Notes under the pieces: generated by a model
What the model saw: the letters and a program-made list of their open reading frames with translations, nothing else
Database searches by the model: none
What the model was told of the DNA's origin: nothing
In this document: piece by piece, positions 20,838 to 34,600 of the stretch
How positions within the stretch are numbered: position 1 is the first letter of the stretch
Layout: every line of letters starts with the position of its first letter
Made by a program: the position numbers and the translations under genes
Source: Tipula vernalis
Lineage: Eukaryota > Arthropoda > Insecta > Diptera > Tipulidae
Length of the DNA: 64,000 nucleotides
Direction of reading: 5' to 3'
Assembly (NCBI GenBank): GCA_958295665.1
Contig: OY282558.1
Span: 312,328,092 to 312,392,091 of the forward strand

Positions 20838-23800
20838 ATAAAAAACCAAAATATACTCGTAGTATCTGCAAACCATTTAATATGTCGAAAAGTTTTGTGA
20901 AGACCTTGTGCCCAGTTCGAGATTTTTTCTTTCGTGTGTTATCGTACAAAATATTGTAAAAAATGTTATATGTGGCGAAAAACAACAGTAGTAGCACCAA
21001 TAGCAATTTTCGAGTTTAGTGAATTTAAAAAAAATCCATGCACAGAATATATAAGTGAGATTTATTGTTATACCTTGAAACTCTCCAATTGGACAGATTA
21101 TACAGAACTAGCAAGTTACATAAAAGCTAACGAATTTTTGGAGTTAAATTTCCTTGTTGTACTTATGTAGAACACATATTTAATTGATTTCTTATTTAAT
21201 TCAAAAATTTCATAAAATGTGTAGATACGAATGTTAAACTGGCTATATTTCGACCAATAAAATGGAAATTTGCTGGATTTTAGAATGCTAGACAGGATTT
21301 TCCAAAATGGCATTTTTACGACCTACGGGATTTACCGATACCAAATATTATATTTCTACCATCTTATAGAACGTAACAAATCCTAATCAGTAAAACAAAA
21401 ATAATCAATTTTCACATCAAATAGAATGACATTAAACATTTCAAAATGTGTTAAAAATTAATTTTGTTTGTCCAATTTAGTACAACCAATTAATGAAAAT
21501 AATCATAAATATTTTTTTTTATTTAAGATAACCCAAACACCTTTTAATATTTAAAATTGATAAGAAAATTTCAATTATCTAAAAATAAATAATTTATTAA
21601 AATATTTTCCGAGCAACATTTTAAATAATAATTTTGCTTCAATAATTTATGTTTTTAATAATCAAAGTGTAATAACAATCATGTTTGTTGTTATGGTTAT
21701 TAGCATTTTTAGTATTAACTTTTTGTTGTAAATTAGTACTAGAACTAATAATAATAATAATAATAAAAATAAAAATAAAAAGTGTAGTAAATTTTTATTT
21801 TATTTAAACACGGTTTAAAAAAAAAATGTATTTATAGAAACGCTATATCATATGCCCACGTTTGTGGGTCGACGTGTTTAATTTTTAATTTTCACATACT
21901 TTGAATCACAAACTAAAGAGCACATACTACGATGCTATATAAGCAGAGTTTTAAAATTGATTAAGAAAAAGTTCATTAACTTTGTTTACTGTGTGTATAG
22001 ACTTTTGGGCTAATTATAAAATAATTTATGCTTATGTATATTATGTATATGTTGTTAAAATTCTTTTGTGCCGATTAACATGTGATACGATAATATTTTG
22101 AATATCATATTTAAGTGATTAGATCATAATATTTATTCAAGTTCAAAAACGTCATATACCAGTTTGCTCTACATAATAAATTGGCGCGTGGCCAACATTT
22201 ATTTGTATTTTGTTTATGGTTAATATCATGCAAACATTATCATAACAATCATAAATCACTTTATACTTAATATAAATATAACAGCATGAAACTTGAGTAA
22301 TTTCCAATATTATAGACAAAACACTAGGTTTTTATAAGTATTTGTCTACCTTAGGGAATCTTATAGTTTTGTGGCGCTGTTTTATTGCTTTACAGAGATT
22401 GTTTACTACGATGAAGTAAACATTTTTTTTTCTTTTACATAAAACGGGTTTATTTAAAATTTATTTAAAATTTGCAGTTTTATTAATTACACGTATCCAA
22501 CAAATAATTTAAATTTTTTATGAACATTTTTTAATTTAGATGAAACCTGCTTTTATCCTATGAATGTTATCCTCCTAGAAACAAACTTTGTTTGATAATT
22601 TAAATCTTAGAATTCTAGTGGCTGTACAACTTTACTAACTTAAAATACCAAATTTGATATACTGGATGTTCGTTTACTTGTACTTACGGAGCAAAATCGG
22701 TTAGAGCATTCCCGAAATCAAATATTTTGTTAACTTTGTGTGTGACATTTATATAAATAAGAGACGTCATCGAAAGTGAATCAAAACTGAATTTTGTTTA
22801 TAGCTTTTCCCACTCATTTTTTTCTTGGTTTGTTGTTTTTATAATTGCATCAACCAATTTAACAATCCAATTGAAATATGGAGCAAGAATAATTTTTAAA
22901 TTTTAATGTCCAATATCATTTGGTTTGTGATATGGAGATTAATACAACAATCCATATACATATGTCACGTCATGGCCGCTGAGTTCAATTGGAAAAATCT
23001 GTCGAGATATTTAGAATTTCTTGACAAATTTGCGGCAAAATTGCGAATATTGTTAGGACTGAACATTTTTAATGTAAACAATGCAAAACGAATTAGCAGA
23101 CCAATTATCTAAGGTATGCCTAAATGTGGTTTTTCAATTACTCACAGATTAGATCTGAAATTGATATGTGTGTTTTAAGAACGTGACAGAGGGGGATCAA
23201 TTTCTGCGTGCATATGGAAAACGACATAATATTCAGGAAAGGAAATTGCTTTTTGTTTACGTCAAATCGAATATTTATTGAAGACGGCGAAACGCTTTCC
23301 CCTTAGCAATTCGGAAGAGAGCCATTATGTTTTGGTACTTCATTATTATTCCTTTATTTTTTATTTTCAGCTAATTATTCAATGTTCCATTAAGTTGAGT
23401 ATTTCTTTAATTTTCGGAATTTTATTTAAAGTTAATATAGGGTCGAATGACAAAATCATTGGAGCTGCTGTGCTAGACGAAACCAGAAAGATATCGATTT
23501 AAACTTGATTTTTTTATTAAGGTGCAAACATCTTTTGTTTAATGCTACTTTGGCAACATCTTCCCCTTTGCGAATTATTCAAATTTAAAGGTGAACCGTT
23601 CGTGTGTAATTCTTTATTGATGATCAATTATCTTCTATAATTAAATTTTTAAATTTCAGTAATTAACAAAAATTAAAAAAAAATTTAAAAACTTTCCATT
23701 ACCGTTATATTTTATTTTTCAAAAATTTAGTTAGTCTAAACAAAGTTGGTCTAGCAAAATCTACTGACTAACTAACTAACTGTAATGCATCGGAGTCAGT

Positions 23801-24900
23801 GAATTTAAATATTGTTGTAAGTGTGTGTGTGTTGCGTAAGTTGGTGTTCTACAAAATTGATCCAAAATATTCACTTATGAGAAACTTGGGACGTTTAAAA
23901 TATTGTCGGCCACGTCAAAAAAATTCTGAAATCTAGAAAATGGTCCTTTCTGCAGTTATTCTGACAAAAACGGAAATTTAAGAGTTTCATAAAGCACAAA
24001 TATCGAATCATTGGAAAATATGAAACCATGAAATAGATTTGGGCACCTAAGAAAATTACTAGCTAATAAACTTCATGGTTTGATAAGAAAATCGTGGAAT
24101 TTTGAATTTCGCTAGTTATATTAATCCCGTTGTAACAATTTTTTTCTCTGATTTATCTTGACTTTTGTAGCCATATTGGGTGCTTTGTTAGCTGTCGTAA
24201 ACGTTTCACGGTTTTAGTGTGCTTAGTAATTTGGTTTTTGGAAACATTCAAATATTCCATTACGTTTCTGCACGAGTTCCACTTTTCTACAAGTAAAAAG
24301 TTGCCGGAAACACCAAACAAGGTATACCTTTTAACAGCCAACAATAAACGAAGCATGTTATATGGCTACAAATGTGAGGGTACATTATGGTCAAGTATAC
24401 CAGCACCCCAAAAAATTTATGAAGAACAATGCCTGGTTTTATCTCAAACTATTTTTGTTAGGTACCGAAATGTTTCAAACCGAGCAGTCAAACTTTGCGA
24501 CACTTTATTCATTGAGCTATAGTTTAAGCCCAGTATTTATTTCTCACAACAAATTAAAAATGTGGTATTTGTTACTTAAAAAAGCTAGCCAATGTGAGTT
24601 GTCACCAGTTTGACCAGGTCAAAAATAATTAAACCTGAACGAATGCTGAAAAAGTTGAAAAAAGTAGAATATTTCAACTTAGAAAAACAAAGGAAGGTTT
24701 TAAGATTCGAAATTTGTTACGTATTTGGTGACGACGACCATACACTGGTTAGAACACAGATTGGTAATAAAACCTGTTCTAGAAAAGTTTCAAAACCCAC
24801 CAACTTGATTTATCACATATTATGTTAGTTGAGTTAGATACCAAATTTTAATGGAATTGGTGCATAATCGCAAAAGTTTCCTAAATTAAACATGGCCAGA
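20838..24900. other. AT-rich stretch with unrecognised short frames
   Basis: Frames at 20,934-21,170, 22,906-23,112, 23,278-23,502, 24,217-24,613 (two overlapping) and 24,610-24,828 are 65-100 codons long. The last contains YVFGDDDHTLVRTQIGNK, which looks protein-like but which I cannot place. No splice-supported gene is visible. A short AAT repeat with AAAAT units lies at about 21,748-21,782. TE relics are likely but unproven. Confidence 0.4.
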
Positions 24901-26160
24901 ATATAAGAAATATTCCAGCATAATGGTAATGATACTTTGGTACATAAATACAAACCAAAGATCAAACAAATTATCTTGATTTTTTAAATACATAACCAAT
25001 CCAGGCCTTTTCTACATTTTCAGCACCAAATGGAAGTGCACGTTTGGCAAGAGATTTTAGTGAAATTATATATCTAAGTTACTAAGCCGATTCTTTGGGT
25101 AGTTCCTAATATAAAATTAAATTATTCCAGCTCTAAAAAATTTCTTGTGTCAGATCATTTGTAGTACAATTTCTTAAATAAAATAACAGGCAGTTAACCA
25201 CGTCTCCAGCTCACAATAGAGCTAAAGAGCACTTGGTGGGTGGGTTTTAAAAAAAATATTCTATTTGTGACTTAAGATGTATACTGTGGATTTTTTAAGT
25301 ATAGTTCCTAATATAAAATTATGGAATTCCGGCTCTAAAAAATTCCTTCGGTCATATCATGGCCAAAAGTTTGAAATTCAAAAGATATTGCGGAACACTG
25401 CCATTGATATGTTAGTCGAAATCTTAAACCAAAAATTATATTCCCCAAATTTATTTTTACATACTGAGCCAATTCAGACTATCTTCATGACTCTAGCATC
25501 AAATTGATCCATTTGCTCATTTGTTGACGGATTTTAGTGAAATTTTATATCTGAAATATTTTGTAATTTATTTATATTAATTAGCTTTTTATAGACAAAT
25601 TTACTTTATTAATTATATATTATTATTATTATTAATTTTAATTTTGTTTTGACAAAATTAAAATTAATAATAATAATAATATATAATTAATAAAGTAAAT
25701 TTGTCTATAAAAAGCTAATTAATATAAATAAATTACATAATAAACTGAAATATTTTGTAGATATTATAAATAGTTCCTAATATAAAACCTGTTATTTCAT
25801 GGCTTAAACGATTTTTGTGCCAGGATCAGATTTTATAAATTAAAACAATACCCAACGGCACGAAATATTTTTTAACAATCGTACTAATAGCATTACCTGT
25901 ATATGATCGTTGCCATAATCGGTTGCAAATTTTGGTTTTCCATACAAAGCCTCATTTGTGTAATTATTGTTGTTAAATTTTATTTTTGAGATATTAAGCT
26001 GATTCAATAAATAGTTCCAAATCTAAAATAGATTAAATCACGTCTTGAAGATTTTTTTGGGCTATATCATTTGGACTGGAGTTTGATTTCTGAAATAAAA
26101 TATTTAATCTCATCTGAGTTCACAGAAGCTTGACAACCCAGAAAATGTCCGGAATAACGA
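24900..26160 (+). repeat. Degenerate tandem repeat, units about 200-280 bp
   Basis: The word ATAGTTCCTAATATAAAA or a close variant recurs at about 25,101, 25,301, 25,769 and 26,010. Each is preceded by TTTAGTGAAATTTTATATCT-like sequence and followed by a TTCCGGCTCTAAAAAATT- or TCATGGC-like segment. Spacing is 200, 468 (including a 179-bp palindrome insertion) and 241 bp. The end near 26,135 (CAGAAAATGTCCGGAATAAC) is shared with 33,280. No coding capacity is evident. Confidence 0.6.
25562..25737. repeat. Perfect 86-bp palindrome with 4-base loop
   Basis: The left arm 25562-25647 and right arm 25652-25737 are exact reverse complements around the loop TTTG, by base-by-base reading, including an (ATT)5 tract. 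The 15-bp sequence CTGAAATATTTTGTA occurs on both sides (25551-25565 and 25745-25759), so the palindrome interrupts one unit of the local tandem repeat. Perfect arms suggest a young origin. Confidence 0.9.
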
Positions 26161-28196
26161 GGACGTCTGGTAACTATAGTTGTCTCTATTCTAAAATGAA
26201 AGAAGTTTATTGATTTACCAAAATAGCGATTAGAAGAAATGTTAACTCGCCGAAAGAGATTTGGAACTCTGAATTCATAGATAGACCTAAAATTTAGAAT
26301 TGTGATACTTTTTCTACTGAAACCTACTTAGCCATTTAGTTGACGTAGCCAGACCATTGCATAACAGAATTTCAGCGCACCAGCTGACGATAGCAGAATT
26401 AATAGATTTTCCTGTAACATATCATTGTAAGTTTGTATTTTTACACATGAACATTATAAAAGAGTTAAGATAATGGACTCGATTCCGAGTTGCGTTGAAA
26501 AACAAAAATAAAAATCTGGCGTATTAAGGGCTCTATTCTGACTGATTAATTTTATACTTAAAAAATAATATTCTACAGAATTAGTTAGGCACACAAAAAA
26601 TGAAATATTTAACTAAATAATATTATTAGCCCTCCAATAGTCAACTACTTGCGAACACTGTTCTACACAGTCTCTAGAGAATAATAAAGTCGCACAAAGA
26701 ATAATAAAGTCGCAAAGACTCACTTGTCTTCCAAATTACTGTCAAATTCGTTAATTGTCTTTAATAGTATACGGGCTTCATGTTTTGTGATTCACTTAAA
26801 TGACAAATTTAAAAGGGTTATTCTGATTTCATTATTATGTTTCTGATGGCATCGGCCCTAATAATCCACCCAAAGCCATATTTTTTCTTAGGTTTGGTAC
26901 ATTGATATGTTAATACTGATAAAAAGTTACATGTTTGTAAAAATTCAAAAAACTCTTACGGCATTTTAACAATATTCGGTTGCACTTGTACCAACCATAT
27001 TAGGTGAGTGAGCTGCACATGGAATTAATTAGTATGCTTAAGAAATAGCTTCTGTACTAATAGGTTTGGTTCCCTATCTTAGGCTATCATATTTCTTAAT
27101 ATGGGTGTCTAATTGCATCAAATTTGGCTGTTATTTGTAGAATGTCCAAACCATGGTTTTTGGTGTGATCCAAAACATTTGTGATCCTCGAAACGCAAGC
27201 CGACTTTTGCTCTAAGCGGTCAATATATTTTGATAAAAAATTCTTGTTCTACCAAAAATGTTTAATAAAAAAACAAAAATTGAATTTTGGAATGAAACGT
27301 GGGGCTTCTCCTAGCATACGGGTAAATCCATGGCTGGAGGTCCTTAAGCTACAATCGTTTAACAATTCCTTTACTGATATCAATAGTGATCTCGTTCATT
27401 TCTCGTACATACCACTAATAATTATGCAATTCAAATAGTCTCTATCAGTTCACGCCTTTTTTTAGAGAGTCGTCTAGAGTATAGAGGCGTCACCATACGC
27501 CGCAGTTTTTTAGCAGCTTTTCAGTTCGCTGATTCCAAGAGGAATCTATACTAAAAATTAAATTTTTTTGTTTAAAGTTTTTCAATGAAAAGCCTTCATA
27601 TTTTTAACGTCAATATACAAGAAGACTGACGAAGTAAAATATGTCAGTAATTTTTCTGTATTTTGTTTTTTACTCTATTGAATCTTCTATAATATATAAA
27701 AGATCTCTTTCGCCCTATTTTTAAAATTTCTCGTCCTACTTTTCTTTTGAAAACACTAGACTTAATTAGATGCACTAGATTGTTGTTTTTATTTCTGATT
27801 TTTTTTTAGTATTTTGATTTAATTATGAAATTCATTACATACTCTCATTTACATTTACCTATGTCATTTATATGGACTTAATTAACAATGCCCTATTCCA
27901 CGAAAATAAACTTATCAACTTTTCATTTTGCGTTTTTCTATTTTTTTTAAACCTTTCATTTTTTTCTGTTCCACAGAAGAAAAAATATGCAAGTGCTAAA
28001 CGAAAGTGATAAGGGCAAAGTACAAACATTTTGCAAATTTTAAATTTATTTTCCAGTTTCTATTCCTTATTATCGAAATTCAAAGTGCAAAATAGAAAGT
28101 GTAGTTTGCTAAATATTTTCAAATAAACGTGTTGTTTGGTTCCACAAAATTGTTCGATTATGTAATTGCATTATGGGGTACAATATTTATTTTTAG
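26161..28196. other. AT-rich stretch without genes
   Basis: Contains a 20-bp tandem duplication (AGAATAATAAAGTCGCA twice, 26,678-26,715). From about 27,470 it holds the left part of a dispersed repeat shared with 55.38 kb. An 85-codon frame at 27,181-27,438 has no recognised motif. Confidence 0.4.
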
Positions 28197-29930
28197 TGGG
28201 TCCCATTTGAAACGCGATATTTTAAAACGGGATTTGACAAAACGCGATATTTCAAAACGCGATATGGCGCAAAACGCAATATGGTACAAAACGCGATATT
28301 TCAAAACACGATATGGTACAAAACGCGATATGGTACAAAACGCGATGATTGAAAAGGTGACATTTCAAAACGCTTACACTAGTTTTACCGTACATGTTTA
28401 ATTTCATAATAAAGGTGAAGGAAAATTGTTTATGTGAAATGAAGGAAGATTAATAATTTTAAAATATCGCGTTTTGTACCATATCATGCTTAGAAATAAC
28501 GCATTTTGTACCATATTGCATTTTGCACCACAACGCGTTTTGAAATATCGCGTTTCGTACTATATTGCGTTTTGTACAATATCGCGTTTTAAAATATCGC
28601 GTTTTGTACTTTATCTCGTTTCGTCATATCGCGTTTTGAAATATCGTGTTTCGAACGGATCCCATTTTTAGTATTATTGATGATTTCGAAATGTTTGGGC
28701 GAAAATACGGCACAAATGTTCCTCAAAATCACCGTTTAAAAACCAAAAATGGCTTCAAGTTCGGTTTCACCATCTTTACCAATTGTGTTTATTAAGGCTC
28801 CAAAAACAAAATTGGAGTGAGAGACGGATATTTAAAAGTGAAATTTGCAACCATTTATATACTCATTTGTGTAATTTTGTAATTGGATACAAATACAAAT
28901 CCTATTATTACTTCCTACGTTAAGAAAAAACCTAAATAACTAGCTTTTGACTTTTGATGGCTACAAACATTTGAAAGAATTTACAAACACTTTACACCGG
29001 CTAAATTATCTGAGTAATACCGAGCTAACTGTCTTAATTTATTTAATTCTTCAAACGAAAATGTCACGTGATAAAATTGTGTGAGTTGCTATTCGATATC
29101 CATTAACCTGGACAATATGCACTACCATCAATACGATAAGATCCTATATATTAAGTGTTACGACTATCGAGTGTCATAAGGCATAATTTACGCTGATAAC
29201 TTGGTTATTTTGAATTCATATTTTGTATTATTCTAACGCAATCAGGAAATATAAACAAGAAACGAGTATATTTAAATTGCTGCCCAAATCATATTCGTAT
29301 TTACCGAGTGCCACGTTGATACAGCCAATCTATAGGTTTGCCTAGATAAATTTTATAAATGTTTTTGTTTTACTTTTACTGTTTAATTTCTTTCTTTGAA
29401 ATCTTAAATGTTATAATCTATAATCTTATTTAAATATTAAAATAAATAAACAAGGTTCTAAATTAATGATAAGTTTACATTATATTCATAAATTACTTGC
29501 AAAGATCTTAACGTTTTTTGGGGAACATACATCTGTTACTGTGAGAAAGACAAATTTGTTGATTGCAAATAATGTTAAATATACTTTGTATGGAACAATT
29601 TTAATTTTCACTGTGCAATAAATGCAATGTGAAAATTTGCTAATTATTTTTTTTTTGTGGAGTAGAGCCCAGAATGCTGTTATAAAAATGTTAAAAATGT
29701 TGATGTACTTGAATCAATTATTACAAGAAAATGAAAACGTTTTTCTTAAACGATTTCGATATATGCTGAAATTCAACATATAAGAAAATATCTCATATAT
29801 ATCATAATTAATAATTTGTAACCTTTTCATTTAAAAATCTGTCTTGGAAAAACAAGTGATTTCCCATACTTGTCATTCCTTTATAAAAGCTGCGCTTTTT
29901 AGATTACGTATAAGTACGAATAAGGTTTGT
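27470..29930 (+). mobile_element. Dispersed repeat, copy 1 (non-autonomous DNA element?), interrupted
   Basis: The left end (CTAGAGTATAGAGGCGTCAC, then GCAGTTTTTTAGCAGCTTTT near 27,500) and the right end (GAAAATGAAAACGTTTTTCT near 29,730 to AAAGCTGCGCTTTTTAGATT near 29,890) match the start and end of the 55,385-56,130 block. The extra ~1.7 kb here includes the 28.2-kb MITE. Left and right ends are weakly inverted with respect to each other (GAAGCTTTT-type words), as expected for a terminal-inverted-repeat element. Confidence 0.45.
28190..28671. mobile_element. 468-bp foldback MITE with 7-bp target duplication, made of CGCGATAT repeats
   Basis: The element spans 28197-28664, flanked on both sides by TTTTTAG (28190-28196, 28665-28671); the next base is T on both sides, so the duplication may be 8 bp. 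The ends are TGGGTCCCATTTGAAACGCG and, inverted, TGGGATCCGTTCGAAACACG. Each arm is a row of short imperfect repeats of two kinds, AACGCGATATTTCAA and AACGCGATATGGTACAA, in opposite orientation in the two arms, so the whole can fold on itself. The 7-8 bp duplication suggests a hAT-type transposase source. It encodes nothing: the frames across it are repeat artefacts. Confidence 0.8.
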
Positions 29931-31140
29931 TTCTGATTAAAATGTCGAAGGGTCGAAATGGTCTTAACTGTAAGAATCTAATTGTGTTTAGGATATATTA
30001 TTTCACAATCTTTAAGATGATCACGGTTAGTATGTCTATTGAATTTGCCAATTTCTTCTCAAGCTTTCGCAATTCTTAGAGAGCGATAATATTCAGTTTT
30101 AACTGTGTGCATTTTAGTTAACTGGTCTCCTCAGGATAGTTTTTCGAAGTGTCCTTAAACCACGAGGCTGTGTAAAGATGTCAAAGTAAAACCAAATCAA
30201 ACTCAATCAAATACAAAATAATAAAACTGAAACAAAACAAAAATCATATTTTTTATCGAATCTCACCTCCTTGTCACATAGTATTTTATTTTCTATGTCC
30301 CCCAGCGCGTTTTTCTTAAATTTGCTTCACCCTAATGGAGGGATATTATTAATTAAAAGGCGCCTCATAGTCGTTTGCTATTTAAATTTACATGCGATCT
30401 TTCATACCAAGAGAATTTATTACTCAGAAATAATAATGTATCGATCAACATGTCGGTGAAATTTCAATTATTAAAACGTCAAAATGTCAAGGCACATAGG
30501 AAACAATTGTTGGAATTTGGAAGGAGTATTAACCGTAGAAAAATATTTGTTCAAAAGGTTCGACATTACCTTATAGATCAATAAATTTATACTATTCCTT
30601 CTTGTTGAAATGACCCCCACGCAATGTTCAATCGACTTCAAATTTTGCAAACAGGTAGATGGTGAATTTCACAATGTATCATCAACATAACAAAAAATCT
30701 GTTTGGCAGTTTTCTCTTCCACTGCAACCACCTATATTTTACACTCGAATGGAGCTAGAAGTTAACACAAACCGCTTACTACGAAAAATCTATCGATATT
30801 TGTGAGAATGAGAGGCAAAACAAAAATAATAAAAATGTATGACTGGAAGGTCGGAAGGACGGACTAGACATTTTTCAATAATCACTGCTTCGGGATAGTG
30901 GTAACCTTGATTTTTTCGTGATTTCAGTACTTATGCAATATAACTTCGTTATAGTGGGAAAAGTTTAAATCAAAGTGTTCAATGACTTTAAGTCACGATA
31001 AGAAAAATCCACCAAACACCCATCATAAGCTATAAGAAAATGTCTCCTTCCATGCTTTCATATTTTAAAGCTATAAAATATTAAAATTAACAAAAACCTG
31101 AATGTTAAGTATAATGTATAAAACATAATTCAAAGCTGGG
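28700..31140. other. AT-rich stretch without recognised genes
   Basis: Two overlapping frames near 30,271-30,584 (62 and 69 codons) are unremarkable. The segment 29.64-29.93 kb belongs to the dispersed repeat described separately. Confidence 0.4.
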
Positions 31141-31145
31141 TTAAT

Positions 31146-31497
<352 letters not shown>

Positions 31498-32750
31498 CTG
31501 TGTAATTTGTTCGTGAAACATTTCACGGCTGGTATCATTTGTTTTGATTTCCATCAACATCTTGTTGGCAATAGTTTCCATTTCAAAGTAAGTCGCGAGC
31601 TTGTAATGAGAATAAATTAAATAATCTGCGATATTATTCGTAAAGCAATTTAATTACTTTAGTTTTACGTTTTTTTTAATGAACACTTAAATGAATTTAT
31701 TATCAAATTAAACTTGAAAAATGTACAGTATGAGTGATAAGCAAACATTTGATAAGAAAAATTGCCTTAATGTTCTGCCAAAAAAAAAATTCACACATAC
31801 ATATCTCACACGTTTTACGAAAACTGCAAAGGTTCATGTGAAATGGCAAAACCGAAAATTAAATTAAAGTGCAAAGATTAATTTGATAATGGTAAGTACC
31901 ATCAGACCTAATGTTTACATATTTAATTATGATCATACTGAATTGTTTTTTTATTTGTGTTTCGTATTTAAATCAACAAAATTGACTCATCAAACATTGT
32001 TTATCAAATATTTCTAAACGTAGCCAAAATTTATGGTAAATGAGTCTTAAAATTGGGTGCATTGGGCTTAATGCTGAAGATGATTTCTTTAAGAATAATC
32101 TAACTAAACTCATATTTTTAACAAATCAATCACAATTTGTTATACATATGTAGAAAACTCTACTCAATTTTAAAAGTAGTTTTGGTGATAATTTTAACAT
32201 TTTATTCAGCTTAAACCGACCTAACTTAGATGTAACAAAATTCTATCATTAAATAACATGTACCTATTCAAGTCAATACCTCGATAATCAAAACATTTTC
32301 CCAAAATCATAATTAATGTTAGATGGTTAGATTATTGACTAAAATTTGGCTCAAACGTCAAAGTTTGTATAAGTTTCGTATAAAAAATATTTTAATTATG
32401 TCTATGTATATGATTTTAGTCTAAGCTTGCATTTGAAAATTTTAAACATAATTAACAAAACCCCTTTAAAATTGAGTTAGAAAAAATTTACAGTAATAAA
32501 AAACTAAAAATAAAATTACGTATAAAAGAAATACGACGATGTTTCAAACTATAATGAATTCTGGATAACGGATTCAATCCCAATTTGCCCTCAAAATTAA
32601 TTGTTCAAAATACTTTTAGCTGAAGCTGAAACAAGACGCAGATGATCTTACTAGATAATGTCAAGGAATTTCACTCGCTGACACCTGTGTCGTAGAAACG
32701 AGGAAGTGTTACTAGTTTTCTTTTTACATTAACATAAAGGCCAACTAATT
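31498..32750. other. AT-rich stretch without genes
   Basis: No frame above 60 codons and no repeat that I could identify. Confidence 0.5.
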
Positions 32751-32754
32751 GATT

Positions 32755-33320
32755 TATTTTAGTGAACTTTTATGTATGAAATATTTTATAAATCCTATAA
32801 ATAGTTCCTAACATAAAACCTATTATTTCATGGCCTGCAAAATTGTTCAGTTCTAAGGTTTGGGCTGGAACGTACGATGAAAAGTATTTAGGAAATTCAT
32901 AGTAAATTATGGTCAGCACCATTAACCAAAAATTAGATTTGCCAATTTTGATTTTCTATGCAAAGCAAATCCAATAATTTTTCCGATGTATACTGTAATG
33001 AAATTTTATATTCGAGATATTTATTAAGGGGAAATACTCGCTATTCCTTCGCCATATGTCAAAAAGCACAAAGAAAAACATATTGGCGAACATTTTTAAA
33101 AGATTAGAACAAAGTTCAATAGTTTGCTTCTGCCAAAATATTCCGACCATTTTCATTTTCTACCGTAAATTCCATCACGTCTTATAGTATTAAAATTATT
33201 ATGTTTCTGATTCCATCGAGGTTTTTCATTGTGACTAATAAATTTAGGGATTTGAATGCCCGCGGATGTTTGTAAAACCAGAACATGCCCGGAGAAACCA
33301 GGTCGCCTGGACACCTTAGA
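32755..33320 (+). repeat. Second cluster of the 24.9-26.2 kb tandem family
   Basis: TTTAGTGAACTTTTATGTAT then TGAAATATTTTATAAATCC and ATAGTTCCTAACATAAAACC (32,799) match the unit of the 25-kb cluster. CCAGAACATGCCCGGAGAAA near 33,282 matches its end near 26,138. At least two degenerate units are present. Confidence 0.55.
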
Positions 33321-34600
33321 TCTTTTTAAATCTAATCATTTGTCTTAGAGAACAAATATAAATCCACTAGAATGCTCAAAGTCCTAATCTAATTAAATCT
33401 TAAATTTTTAATTAAAGACAAATTTTTTGAATTGGGTAAACTGAAATAAAATACAAAAATGTGCTTGTACGTTGTACCAAAATAATATTGAATACAATTT
33501 TAACTAATTTAAATATTATTTTGGATGTTTTGAAATAATTCAGAGTTTTTAAATAGTTTTTTAAATAAACAATTTTGTAAGTAATATATTCCTATATAAG
33601 AATTAGGGATATTTATAAAAATTATTTTTATACTTCGACACCTCAACAATGGCAAAAGGCTTAAATCTTAAAGAAATTCGAGTTAACATATTTCAAGATC
33701 ACTAAAAATCTTTCATAATACTAAACATTGCCTGGTCCTAGTGGACCGCCACCCAAACCTTAACATTTATAGAAACCCAATTTATCTGGAATTAAATTTC
33801 ATATCCAGTAAAATTCTAAAATTGCTTGAAGATAACCAATTCAACTTTCAGTCTAAACTAGCTAGCATACTTTTCATGTTAGACTGCTGTATAAAATTTG
33901 CTTAAAATAGAGTTTAGTTTTTCACTAATTCTTTGTATTACCTAGTTACACCAAAAAGGGTAAGCTGCCTGTTAAATAATATTGCCTCTCTGTTTGTGGA
34001 GGGAAAGGGGGAGATTCGTAATACAAATTAAATGCAAGCTACTTGACATTGTTTTTACATGAACATTCTAATGGGAGAATTGAATATCTGACTGCCCAAT
34101 TTCGTTCAAATAAATATTTAATGTTTAAATATTTAACAGATGGTTGGCCTTCTTTTTGTGCAATCATTTCTTAAGTAAACTAAAAGCACAGTTTACCTTT
34201 GAGAAATCAACTATGGATTGAGAAGGTATGAGATGTTACAATTAAATAAATTAATAAAATGTTATTGACAATGCACATTTACTGATAAAATATGACCGTG
34301 CTGTTAATAATCAATAGGCTAAGGATTTTTAGGTACTAAAAAATCGAAAATATGTTACTAAAATATGTAACTAAAATTGCAAAATATGTGGTAAAATATG
34401 TGGTCAAATTTTGAAAAGAAAACCAAAACTAGACCTTATCTTAGGAGGATTTCAATTTACCCATTAACATAAAAGGATCTAGTTTTTGACTATAAAGTTG
34501 AATAAACTAACTTTCCTGGATTACAAAGTGTTGGATAAGTAGCCAAAAATGGTTCCACATCCACACTTAAAAATTTGTACTTGTAAATGATACTTACTTC
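33321..34600. other. AT-rich stretch without genes
   Basis: Nothing recognised apart from a short ATATGTGGT(A/C)AAA repetition near 34,350-34,410. Confidence 0.45.

Noticed and set aside
22906..23502. Possible small gene from frames at 22,906-23,112 and 23,278-23,502
   Set aside because: The intervening sequence reads partly in other frames (e.g. GDQFLRAYGKRHNIQERKLL), suggesting a relic, but no family could be recognised.
28129..28671. Two frames of 65-90 codons across the CGCGATAT repeats
   Set aside because: They are translations of the short repeats in the MITE arms (KRDISKRD-type repetition), not coding sequence.
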